Positions 26,826 to 36,552 of a DNA stretch of 64,000 nt are shown here, piece by piece. The notes below the pieces were generated by a model. The model ran no database searches and was not told the origin of the DNA. It worked only from the letters and a program-made list of their open reading frames with translations. How positions within the stretch are numbered: the stretch's first letter is position 1; each line of letters starts with the position of its first letter. This DNA comes from Thioalkalivibrio paradoxus ARh 1 (lineage in GTDB: Bacteria; Pseudomonadota; Gammaproteobacteria; Ectothiorhodospirales; Ectothiorhodospiraceae): the NCBI RefSeq assembly GCF_000227685.2, contig NZ_CP007029.1, positions 2,950,501 through 3,014,500 of the forward strand. The letters run 5' to 3'. A program made the translations under genes and the position numbers.

Positions 26826-29800
26826 TTTCTGAGCTGCCTGCGCGGCAGCGAACTAGTAGAACCTGAATCTGATTGACGAGGTTTTTTTCTGAGCTGCCTG
26901 CGCGGCAGCGAACGGCGCGATCACGCCGAACGGCGAGGACAACGATTTCTGAGCTGCCTGCGCGGCAGCGAACGGCGCTGTTCGCCAACGGCGAAGAGGG
27001 TGTTTTTTCTGAGCTGCCTGCGCGGCAGCGAACATCGGTGCCACATCATCCCCGCCCGGGGCGTATTTCTGAGCTGCCTGCGCGGCAGCGAACCCGGTGT
27101 CGGCGATCCGCGCGCACCTGCACGATTTCTGAGCTGCCTGCGCGGCAGCGAACGAACCTCGGGAGTACAGGCGAGACGAGCTAGATTTCTGAGCTGCCTG
27201 CGCGGCAGCGAACGGAAACCGAAATGTTCGGCGGGGTGGCGGGCTTTTCTGAGCTGCCTGCGCGGCAGCGAACCAGTACGCCGGCGGCCCCGTGTTCGTG
27301 GGTGTTTTCTGAGCTGCCTGCGCGGCAGCGAACGAGCTCGGCGGCCATCTGCACGCGCTTGCCGATTTCTGAGCTGCCTGCGCGGCAGCGAACTTTTTCT
27401 CTTCGCGCCGTTGCGAGATGAATAATTTCTGAGCTGCCTGCGCGGCAGCGAACGGGAGCGGATGAGGGAAGCCGAAGCCGGCAAATTTCTGAGCTGCCTG
27501 CGCGGCAGCGAACGGGCTTCGCGCGCTTTTTGACTACCTCTCCGATTTCTGAGCTGCCTGCGCGGCAGCGAACTGGGAAGACTCCGAACTATATTGTGAT
27601 CACTGCTTTCTGAGCTGCCTGCGCGGCAGCGAACTTTCTCGAGGCGAACATCGACGCGCTCATCGATTTCTGAGCTGCCTGCGCGGCAGCGAACCAAGGG
27701 CCCGACGCCCCGGCGAGCGAGGAAGGTTTCTGAGCTGCCTGCGCGGCAGCGAACGATTTCAGCAAAATCGAACTCCTGCTCTCGATTTTCTGAGCTGCCT
27801 GCGCGGCAGCGAACGACGCGATCGCCGCCGAATGCCGGCGCGTGATTTTCTGAGCTGCCTGCGCGGCAGCGAACATTTTCGAGAACACCCGCTCTACGGC
27901 CTCATGTTTCTGAGCTGCCTGCGCGGCAGCGAACCGGGAGATCGTCGACCAGGTCCAAACGCTGGATTTCTGAGCTGCCTGCGCGGCAGCGAACCTGCAC
28001 GACGCCGTCCAGGTCGAGCATCTGCATTTCTGAGCTGCCTGCGCGGCAGCGAACGTAATGCAGGGGTAAATCGGCCTTGTGCCGCAGTTTCTGAGCTGCC
28101 TGCGCGGCAGCGAACATCCCCGAGGGCATGCGCATCGAATACCTCGATTTCTGAGCTGCCTGCGCGGCAGCGAACCACCAGCACGTTGCGCGCTCCGATC
28201 GCGAGCATTTCTGAGCTGCCTGCGCGGCAGCGAACACTTGCCCATGCGCGTTGCGAAGTCATCCTCGTTTCTGAGCTGCCTGCGCGGCAGCGAACGTATG
28301 ACGAGGCGGTGCGCCGAATTGAGCAGATTTCTGAGCTGCCTGCGCGGCAGCGAACGTCCTGCTGGAAGCGGAGACGGAACGCGTCGATTTCTGAGCTGCC
28401 TGCGCGGCAGCGAACGGATACGGCGGTTTTGGGCGGTGCTGGTGGGTTTTCTGAGCTGCCTGCGCGGCAGCGAACCGCGGAGTTGTCCGCCGAACTGAAC
28501 CGCCTGCTTTCTGAGCTGCCTGCGCGGCAGCGAACTATGAGTGGCTGGAGCCCACCGACCCATCGCATTTCTGAGCTGCCTGCGCGGCAGCGAACCAGAA
28601 GGACAAGATTGCTTGGTTCCGCGCGCATTTCTGAGCTGCCTGCGCGGCAGCGAACCTGAAGGGCCGCAATCTCGCGGACCCAGCACGCTTTCTGAGCTGC
28701 CTGCGCGGCAGCGAACATCACACTCAAGCCATGCGCGGATCGGCGTATTTTCTGAGCTGCCTGCGCGGCAGCGAACCGTTTCCCGCGCTGCGATCATCCG
28801 CCTGGAGCTTTCTGAGCTGCCTGCGCGGCAGCGAACATCTGGTAGGCGTAGAGGAGGCCCCCGCTCATTTTCTGAGCTGCCTGCGCGGCAGCGAACTCCT
28901 CGATGCATTCCGGCGGTTCGGGGTCGATTTTCTGAGCTGCCTGCGCGGCAGCGAACTTCGAGGTCTTCGACTTCCTGCACGTCGAGCATTTCTGAGCTGC
29001 CTGCGCGGCAGCGAACTTTTACGCACACATCACGGGCGACGCCTACAATTTCTGAGCTGCCTGCGCGGCAGCGAACGTTGCTCCGGTTGGCCGGCGGCTA
29101 CGGCCTTCTTTCTGAGCTGCCTGCGCGGCAGCGAACAGCGCCGCCCGGGCCGCCGCGCAGATCCACCATTTCTGAGCTGCCTGCGCGGCAGCGAACCCGA
29201 TCTGTGCTGGTGCACACGTCTACTCACGTTTCTGAGCTGCCTGCGCGGCAGCGAACTGAAAATTATTTTTTGTCTGCGTGTAACGCATTTTCTGAGCCGC
29301 CTGCGCGGCAGCGAACCTGATGCCCGGCATCTGCCTGACCGACAGCCATTTCTGAGCTGCCTGCGCGGCAGCGAACACGGTGGCCATGCAGCGCGCGCAA
29401 ACGGTGGTTTTCTGAGCTGCCTGCGCGGCAGCGAACGTCACCGGGTCATAGCGGCCGCTGCGCCACCATTTCTGAGCTGCCTGCGCGGCAGCGAACGGGT
29501 CGGCGTGCCGCTGGCCGCCTCGGCCCGGTTTCTGAGCTGCCTGCGCGGCAGCGAACCCGAACATCTGAGATGGACACTGCATTCTCGTTTTCTGAGCTGC
29601 CTGCGCGGCAGCGAACACCACGCGCGCGACCGTGGTGCATCGGGGCGATTTCTGAGCTGCCTGCGCGGCAGCGAACCCGCGCATCGACGCGCTGCAGGTT
29701 CGGCAGGATTTCTGAGCTGCCTGCGCGGCAGCGAACGTCACCGGGTCATAGCGGCCGCTGCGCCACCATTTCTGAGCTGCCTGCGCGGCAGCGAACAGCG

Positions 29801-32437
29801 AGCCCCGCCACGACGTTTCTCGGCTGGTTTTCTGAGCTGCCTGCGCGGCAGCGAACCTGGTGATTCCGCCGGGCCCGGACCCGGCAACTTTCTGAGCTGC
29901 CTGCGCGGCAGCGAACGAGGCGGAGTTCTCCGCCCGGCAGAACGAGCTTTTCTGAGCTGCCTGCGCGGCAGCGAACCTGGAAGCGGTCGCCCTTGAGGCG
30001 CAGCACGCGTTTCTGAGCTGCCTGCGCGGCAGCGAACGTGCTCGAGGCTCACGGCTCGGCTCAGGCCCATTTCTGAGCTGCCTGCGCGGCAGCGAACATC
30101 GAAGGGGTTTCGGATCGCGCATCGGAAATTTTCTGAGCTGCCTGCGCGGCAGCGAACCACGGACCCGGGGTGCTGGGGCGCTTCGAGCTTTTCTGAGCTG
30201 CCTGCGCGGCAGCGAACCAGCAGCGCACCGCGCAGCAACTCCTCGATGATTTCTGAGCTGCCTGCGCGGCAGCGAACTCGCGCCGTGGGATCCCACCGCG
30301 CCCCTTCGTTTTCTGAGCTGCCTGCGCGGCAGCGAACAACACCCGGACGCAAAGCAGGCGGACGCTACATTTTCTGAGCTGCCTGCGCGGCAGCGAACCT
30401 TGTGCGGCGCATGCAGTACTCCTGACTTAGTTTCTGAGCTGCCTGCGCGGCAGCGAACAGTTCCTCCGCTCGCAAGGACAATATGCCCGATTTCTGAGCT
30501 GCCTGCGCGGCAGCGAACATGATGCGCACGCGATCGCCCCACAACAGCATTTTCTGAGCTGCCTGCGCGGCAGCGAACGCCGCTCGGGGTGCAGGCGGAA
30601 CCAGGCGTGTTTCTGAGCTGCCTGCGCGGCAGCGAACCGGTAAAGGCCCTGCTCGACGGCCTCCGCGAATTTCTGAGCTGCCTGCGCGGCAGCGAACGGG
30701 ATGATCACGCGGGCCTTGTCGCCGTCCTGTTTCTGAGCTGCCTGCGCGGCAGCGAACGGATTGCTCGAGCTCGGACCAGATGCCCCGGATTTCTGAGCTG
30801 CCTGCGCGGCAGCGAACGTCGGTGTAGTTCTCGACGAATTCGGCGGAGATTTCTGAGCTGCCTGCGCGGCAGCGAACTTCTGCCCCGATCAGGGCGACTC
30901 GACGACGTATTTCTGAGCTGCCTGCGCGGCAGCGAACCTCGAGCATCGTCAGATGCGCCGTGGCGGTCATTTCTGAGCTGCCTGCGCGGCAGCGAACGAA
31001 TGCGTCGTCGTAGCTCAGTCCCTCACTGATTTCTGAGCTGCCTGCGCGGCAGCGAACCGTTGTTCGGGAGCAGTTCGCTTGCCCGGCCATTTCTGAGCTG
31101 CCTGCGCGGCAGCGAACCCGTTCGCACAAGTGCAGCCGTCCTCCGTGGTTTTCTGAGCTGCCTGCGCGGCAGCGAACGCCGAGGTATCCCGCCGACTCAA
31201 GGCGCTGAATTTCTGAGCTGCCTGCGCGGCAGCGAACATATCAGCGCCACAACGATGAAGCGGGTTGCATTTCTGAGCTGCCTGCGCGGCAGCGAACCGC
31301 TTGCGTGGACGCCGGCCAGCAGCGACAGCTTTCTGAGCTGCCTGCGCGGCAGCGAACCGGATCAGAACTGCGGCTGGCGGCCCGTCTTCTTTCTGAGCTG
31401 CCTGCGCGGCAGCGAACGGCGATCTGGCTCTTGAGTTTCGGCGGTACAATTTCTGAGCTGCCTGCGCGGCAGCGAACCCGGCCTAACCCCTACCGAGGGC
31501 GCTCCTGGATTTCTGAGCTGCCTGCGCGGCAGCGAACCACGACGTGCGTTGTGTGCTTGGCGGGCACGATTTCTGAGCTGCCTGCGCGGCAGCGAACCCA
31601 CTCCCAGGGCAAGCTTGGGTAGCGCGGCATTTCTGAGCTGCCTGCGCGGCAGCGAACGACTGAAGCTGCGCGTGGTGTCCACCCCCAACTTTCTGAGCTG
31701 CCTGCGCGGCAGCGAACTGGCCCGGTGTGTATCGCCACGTAGTGCGCCATTTCTGAGCTGCCTGCGCGGCAGCGAACGCCCGGCGCATCCGCGAGCTCAA
31801 GCAGCTCATTTTCTGAGCTGCCTGCGCGGCAGCGAACGGCGCGCAGATAGCGGGGTTCGAGCTCGTGCATTTCTGAGCTGCCTGCGCGGCAGCGAATAAA
31901 GGATATGCCCGCCATCAGGCGGAGTACGTTTTCTGAGCTGCCTGCGCGGCAGCGAACGGTGGCGCCGGCCTGGGCCTGGGCGAGCGACATTTCTGAGCTG
32001 CCTGCGCGGCAGCGAACGCGGTCCCCAGCATCCTGGCCGACCGCCTGATTTTCTGAGCTGCCTGCGCGGCAGCGAACGTGCGACTCATCCGCAAGCACTT
32101 CCCCGACCATTTCTGAGCTGCCTGCGCGGCAGCGAACAACTCAGCGCGACGACGCGGCGCCCGGTGTTGTTTCTGAGCTGCCTGCGCGGCAGCGAACGCG
32201 GGGTTCGAGCTCGTGCAGGATGCGCCGCGTTTCTGAGCTGCCTGCGCGGCAGCGAACAATGCATGATCTGCTAGTTTCACGAATCATATTTTCTGAGCTG
32301 CCTGCGCGGCAGCGAACCGCTGGAGCAGGGCGCTCGCACTCGCCCAGCATTTCTGAGCTGCCTGCGCGGCAGCGAACAGCCTCGTGCAATCCGAGCTGTT
32401 CCAGGCCATTTTCTGAGCTGCCTGCGCGGCAGCGAAC
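26826..32437 (-). CRISPR. Type I-F CRISPR array, leader-proximal block (94 repeats)
   Basis: I count 94 repeats and 93 spacers here, nearly all 32 nt. Spacers of 33 nt occur at 27574-27606 and a few other places, and one is 31 nt. Repeats are identical except at 29289-29316 (one stem change at 29298) and 31870-31897 (last plus-strand base T instead of C). The leader and cas6f lie on the right, so transcription is leftwards and the newest spacers are near 32400. One spacer occurs twice (29437-29468 and 29737-29768), and spacers at 31838 and 32198 overlap. Long open frames across the array are artefacts of the 60-nt period. Confidence 0.99.
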
Positions 32438-32569
32438 TAGCGCTCTACTTCTCTATATTCCTGATTGTTAAAGAATAAATCGGCTCACTGCACGTTTCAC
32501 CCAATTGGGCCCATAGGATTATAACGTGTTGATTTTTCAAGCGCCCGCTGAGCCACTTGGAAAAAAGGG
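32438..32569 (-). promoter_or_regulatory. CRISPR leader
   Basis: This 132-bp AT-richer segment lies between cas6f and the first repeat. On the minus strand it has CCCTTTTTTCC, an IHF consensus, a TATAAT -10-like hexamer (32518-32523) and TTCTTTAACAATCAGG nearer the repeats. That arrangement resembles other type I-F leaders, where it drives pre-crRNA transcription and directs Cas1-Cas2/3 integration at the first repeat. Confidence 0.85.
32522..32534 (-). promoter_or_regulatory. IHF-binding site in the CRISPR leader
   Basis: On the minus strand AATCAACACGTTA fits the IHF consensus WATCARNNNNTTR at every position. It is about 85 bp from the first repeat. IHF bending of the leader is required for type I-F and I-E spacer integration, so this probably marks the adaptation site. 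It overlaps the -10-like hexamer. Confidence 0.75.
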
Positions 32570-33130
32570 TCAAAACCACGGAATGGTGGCGTCCCGGCTG
32601 ATCCCGTAGCTGTTGAACGCGCCCACCACGGGGCGAGCCTGGACTGGTTCGTGCTCGATGAAAAGGCTGAAGCGCTGGCCGGAGCTGCTGCTGTACACGG
32701 TGAGGAACGGGGTCTTCACCTTGCGAGCAACGGTGTCCGGGATACGCTCACGGGCCTCTTCGTGGGTTTCTCCGTGTCGGCGCATGCGCCGTCGTCGAAG
32801 CCGTTCGACGTTGGTCTTGTATTGCCGGCGGCGGACGCCTCTGTGCGAGACTTCGGCCGGGATCGCGCGAAGAGGGGCGATTTCCAGTTGGCCCCGCATA
32901 CCGCCCAGCCATTCCTCCTGCATCAGTGTTTCGATGCGCTCTTGGGTTCCATGGACTCGCAATCGGTTCCCAAGAGGCGGAGCTTTCTCAAAATCCGGGA
33001 GGCTGATACCGATATCGTCAGCTTCCAGGACTACCAGCCGACGATGAAGCTTGCTGACCAGCGCTCCGAGCAAGGTGGTTTCTCTGAACTCGGGGTCTGG
33101 AAGCACGGTGAAGTCCAGATAGTGGTCCAT
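32570..33130 (-). CDS. cas6f: CRISPR endoribonuclease Cas6f/Csy4
   Basis: A 186-residue enzyme that cuts pre-crRNA in each repeat below the CUGCC/GGCAG hairpin and stays bound to the crRNA 3' end. It closely follows P. aeruginosa Csy4 as I remember it: MDHYLDF start, catalytic His29 (SKLHRRL), the arginine-rich helix ERLRRRRMRRH, IPDTVARKVKTPF, YSSSSGQRFSLFIEH and the YGIS...PWF end. Last gene of the operon, 3 bp after csy3 and 132 bp before the array. Confidence 0.97.
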   Translation of the reverse strand: MDHYLDFTVLPDPEFRETTLLGALVSKLHRRLVVLEADDIGISLPDFEKAPPLGNRLRVHGTQERIETLMQEEWLGGMRGQLEIAPLRAIPAEVSHRGVRRRQYKTNVERLRRRRMRRHGETHEEARERIPDTVARKVKTPFLTVYSSSSGQRFSLFIEHEPVQARPVVGAFNSYGISRDATIPWF

Positions 33131-33133
33131 GAT

Positions 33134-34174
33134 TCAGTCCGCCTTTTCGCCAAACACACCGCCGCGAACGATAGTTGCGAGCACGAAATGCTGCTGCTCT
33201 TCCGCGGGTTCCTGGTCCTTGAGAATCCAGTTGTCGAGCAGCGAGTAGAAATCCGCCTTTTCCTTGGGCTGGCGGAATGCCGTGCCTTGGGTGGTCACCG
33301 AACCATAAGGCTCGACAGCAATCGGTCCCGTTCCGCGTTCGGTAGCCGCCGGGTACCAGGTGTCGATGGTGCGGATGGCGTTGCCAAGCTTCTGGGAATG
33401 GATCCCTGCGATCTGGTCGACAGTGTAGAGGGTCTTGCTCTTGTTGCCCTGCCCACGATCAAGAATCAACTCCTGCGAGGGGAACACCTCCTGGCCGGCA
33501 CCCATGCGCGCGAACGCCGTGACTTCCAGCAACACGAAGCTTTCGCCCGCCAGCCCCTGGCGGATGACCTCCGCGAGTCCCTGAAGATCCGTTTCCGCAT
33601 CTCCTTGTGCCGTGAATTCTCGCAGCGGAATATCCAATGCGTTGAAGGCCCAGGTTTGCGTCGTTGCGCCGTTTTCCTTGCGTTCGACGCGAACCTCGAC
33701 AGCCTCGGCGCCCATGCGATTGCGCCACAGGAATCGGGCATTGGCGATGTTCTGCGCATATCGGCGCGCCAACGTGGTGAAACCATGTCTATCCACGTAG
33801 CCGCTGACCACGCTTTCAAGCTTCGCCTGGTACGGTGCGCTGTTACAGGCCGACGGTTTACCCGTTCCACCCAACACCTTCAGCGTGAACCGCGCCATCA
33901 AGGTGTCCCGATCGTTGGGCAGCATTGCGACATCGACTGTCTGCAGGTTGGGGTTCTGAATCGCCGCGTCCAGCTTGGCGGGGTCCTGCTTGTTGGCCTT
34001 GAGCCGGTTGGAGATGGTGCCGCGCACGGATTTTTCCCGTACCGGAATGGCGATCCATTGGTCGGGATTGTCCCTGTCGGACCACTGTCCGGAATAGAGC
34101 AATCCGTCGGAGGGGTCGAGCTTGCGTTCGAAGGCAAGGACGGAAGCAGTGTGGAGTTCGGTGTTCTTGGCCAT
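33134..34174 (-). CDS. csy3: Type I-F Cascade backbone protein Csy3/Cas7f
   Basis: A 346-residue RAMP protein; six copies coat the spacer part of the crRNA in type I-F surveillance complexes. Family features include the start [61 protein letters not shown] and [13 protein letters not shown]. Length is normal. It begins 17 bp after csy2. Confidence 0.97.
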   Translation of the reverse strand: MAKNTELHTASVLAFERKLDPSDGLLYSGQWSDRDNPDQWIAIPVREKSVRGTISNRLKANKQDPAKLDAAIQNPNLQTVDVAMLPNDRDTLMARFTLKVLGGTGKPSACNSAPYQAKLESVVSGYVDRHGFTTLARRYAQNIANARFLWRNRMGAEAVEVRVERKENGATTQTWAFNALDIPLREFTAQGDAETDLQGLAEVIRQGLAGESFVLLEVTAFARMGAGQEVFPSQELILDRGQGNKSKTLYTVDQIAGIHSQKLGNAIRTIDTWYPAATERGTGPIAVEPYGSVTTQGTAFRQPKEKADFYSLLDNWILKDQEPAEEQQHFVLATIVRGGVFGEKAD

Positions 34175-34191
34175 GTCGGGTTCCTCCCTGG

Positions 34192-35178
34192 TCAGGCGTA
34201 AACGTTGGGTTCGTAGTCATTGCGAAGACGATACCGGCCATTGTCCGGATCGCTCTCCGGGTACCACAGAAGTTGTTTAGGGCTTGTCAGCCGATGCGGG
34301 CCAATCCACTGGCCGATCGAATAAAGGCTTTCGACGAACCGGAACGGGGTTTCGGCATCCCGGGCAGCAGCGACGGTACCCGGATCATGCAGCGGCCCAA
34401 GTGCGCCATAACCCACGGGAATCGGCACGAGCCAGCCCGCCGGGCGGCGTGGTTCCCAATGAACCGTAGGTTCTTTTCCGGTACCTGCTGACTCTTCCAG
34501 ATGGCATTCCATATTGAGCCGGGACAGATCCAGCCAGGCATCCAGCAACGTGGAGTCGCCGTTCTTTTCACGCAACATTTTCCAGTGGCTTTGCAGCAGG
34601 TCGTCGCGAGCAACCAGCGCGAATCCGGGAAGCCATTGCCGAAGCAGTTTCCGGTATTCTTTCGGACGCGCCTCCGCATCCTCGGTCACCGGGATGATTC
34701 GCGTGATGCGACGGCGCGGGTTGCGGGTGGGCTGTACCGTGCCGCCCGCAATGCGCAGGGTGTGGACGAGTTCCTCGATCTGACGCGTCACTTGCTCATT
34801 TTCGGGACTCTGACAGGCATCCCCGCGCACGCTGAATACGAGGGTGATTTCCAGGTGAGTCCGACCCTCTTCGACGATGGCCGCTGGTCGATTCGACTGG
34901 ACATCACGCTTGCTCTGAAATATTGGATTGCGAGTCAGCCGGAACGTACGCGGAAATGTCGCTGTGGAGATTTGCGGCTCGTGACGGTGGCAAATAACAC
35001 CCACCGAGTCGAAGAGGATCGCGACATCACGGTCAGCCAGTTTCCGTTCCAAGGTGTGCATCAGTCCCACGAAGGCTGTCATCGCGGGAAAGCCCCAGGT
35101 CAGCGGACTGGAGATCGCATTAGCGTTCTGCACCCGCAATCGCGGGATTTCGAGTAGGTAATTTGGCTCTTCAAGCAT
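34192..35178 (-). CDS. csy2: Type I-F Cascade protein Csy2/Cas5f
   Basis: A 328-residue Cas5-like protein that caps the crRNA 5' handle together with Csy1. Recognised by [40 protein letters not shown] and the C-terminal [11 protein letters not shown]. The start at MLEEPNYLL overlaps the csy1 3' end by 8 bp. The frame is open 54 bp further upstream, inside csy1, but without family similarity. Confidence 0.96.
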   Translation of the reverse strand: MLEEPNYLLEIPRLRVQNANAISSPLTWGFPAMTAFVGLMHTLERKLADRDVAILFDSVGVICHRHEPQISTATFPRTFRLTRNPIFQSKRDVQSNRPAAIVEEGRTHLEITLVFSVRGDACQSPENEQVTRQIEELVHTLRIAGGTVQPTRNPRRRITRIIPVTEDAEARPKEYRKLLRQWLPGFALVARDDLLQSHWKMLREKNGDSTLLDAWLDLSRLNMECHLEESAGTGKEPTVHWEPRRPAGWLVPIPVGYGALGPLHDPGTVAAARDAETPFRFVESLYSIGQWIGPHRLTSPKQLLWYPESDPDNGRYRLRNDYEPNVYA

Positions 35179-36454
35179 GCAGGAGCACCTCGCGCAGAGA
35201 GTCCTTCCAGTGAAGGTATTCCGGGTCACCAACGGGCAGTTGGTGCTCTAACCTTCCGTTCAGCCAGTTACCGAAACCGTGGCTGACTTCATCCACCCAT
35301 TCCTCGTTCTCGCGTTCGCTGGCGAAGTCCGGGTCGATATCGGCTCGGCGTGGGTCGAGCCACAAGGCTTCAAACCTGTCCAGCCGGCAATCCGGAGCGG
35401 CGCTCCATCCCGGTTCCAGGGTGTGCAGCTCGGCCGCATACAGGAGGAGTTCATCCACCAGCTCATGGAGATATTTGTCGCGTCGCTGCCGTGTCGTGAC
35501 GTTTGGCAGCGGGTTCGTCGCAAGAAAGCGCTTGAGCGCGTGGACCGCCTGCCGAACACCTGGCCGGCGTCCGAAGGAAGACCGGGAAAACACGGAGCCA
35601 ACGAATAGCGGTGGCCTGAGGTCACGGTTGGCCCAGTTGGGCGGCAGCGACGCGAGCAGGTAATTGGTGCCGTGCCGTTCGAGGTTGAGCTGTGAAACGT
35701 TCTGAGGCTTGGTTCCGCCCAGCTTCTGGACAGCGAGATTCGGGTACTCGTGAAAACCCGTTTCACTGTATTCCCCTTCACGCCGCGCCTTGCGTGCCGC
35801 CTTTGCTTCCTCCGAAAACCGGTGGTCATTAATGGTTTGGTACACCACATGGGCGAGTGAAGTCGCGTACAGCGGTGCGAGCAGGTGAAAGTCCGTGTCT
35901 ACAGTCGGGTCCCCACCCGCAAGCCAGTACACCTGTTTTGCCCGGGTGTGACTGGCCTCGCTGCCGCGTGGCTGCGCGACAGTGGCAAAGGCGTGCATCC
36001 ACTCCAGGCCCTGCTCGTGATCGTCGCTGAACGCAGCAGCCAATGCGTCATCATCAGCCAGCACGCGACTCAGCAGTGTTCTGTCATCATGCTCCAGTTT
36101 CAGGAGGGTGTAGACATCAAGATGAGCGGCATCCGCTACCGTAACGTCCTTAGGAAAACCAGCGGACAGGACGTGACTGCCGACCTCGGGCTGGTCTTTC
36201 AGACTCGTGGGTAGGCAATAGAGACTTGTGGCTCCCTTAATGGCGGGATGGGTGGCTTTTATGATATGCGTTGCGAGCTGCAACGAGTTCACGCGTTGAG
36301 CAGCTTTCGATAGCCAATTCTTGCGTTGGTATTGCTGCTGCAACGCCAGGTACTTAGGGTCTTCGGGTCTAATATCTTTTAGTTTGGGCTGAAGACGCTC
36401 CTCCAGGAACGTATCGATCAGCGTTCGAAGGGCAGTGACCTCTGCATCCGACAT
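35171..36454 (-). CDS. csy1: Type I-F Cascade large subunit Csy1/Cas8f
   Basis: A 427-residue subunit that recognises the CC PAM and recruits Cas2/3. Family features include the N-terminal IDTFLEERLQPKLKDI, KATHPAIKGATSLYC, KQVYWLAGGDPTVDTDFHLL, LGGTKPQNVSQLN and RPPLFVGSVFSRSSF. Length matches other type I-F proteins. It overlaps csy2 by 8 bp and lies 98 bp downstream of cas2/3. Confidence 0.97.
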   Translation of the reverse strand: MSDAEVTALRTLIDTFLEERLQPKLKDIRPEDPKYLALQQQYQRKNWLSKAAQRVNSLQLATHIIKATHPAIKGATSLYCLPTSLKDQPEVGSHVLSAGFPKDVTVADAAHLDVYTLLKLEHDDRTLLSRVLADDDALAAAFSDDHEQGLEWMHAFATVAQPRGSEASHTRAKQVYWLAGGDPTVDTDFHLLAPLYATSLAHVVYQTINDHRFSEEAKAARKARREGEYSETGFHEYPNLAVQKLGGTKPQNVSQLNLERHGTNYLLASLPPNWANRDLRPPLFVGSVFSRSSFGRRPGVRQAVHALKRFLATNPLPNVTTRQRRDKYLHELVDELLLYAAELHTLEPGWSAAPDCRLDRFEALWLDPRRADIDPDFASERENEEWVDEVSHGFGNWLNGRLEHQLPVGDPEYLHWKDSLREVLLHA

Positions 36455-36552
36455 GTCTGATTACTCCTTCGACGGTCAGTCTGTGAATTGTAATGTTCTG
36501 GCGAAAGACGGGCGTTCGGTGCGAGGCCCGAGGTGGTCAATTGGCGATTTCT

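Noticed and set aside
24527-32471. Long open frames across the array with repeated peptides such as [16 protein letters not shown] or FAAAQAAQK
   Set aside because: They arise from a stop-free 28-nt repeat on a period near 60 nt, a multiple of three. They are not proteins.
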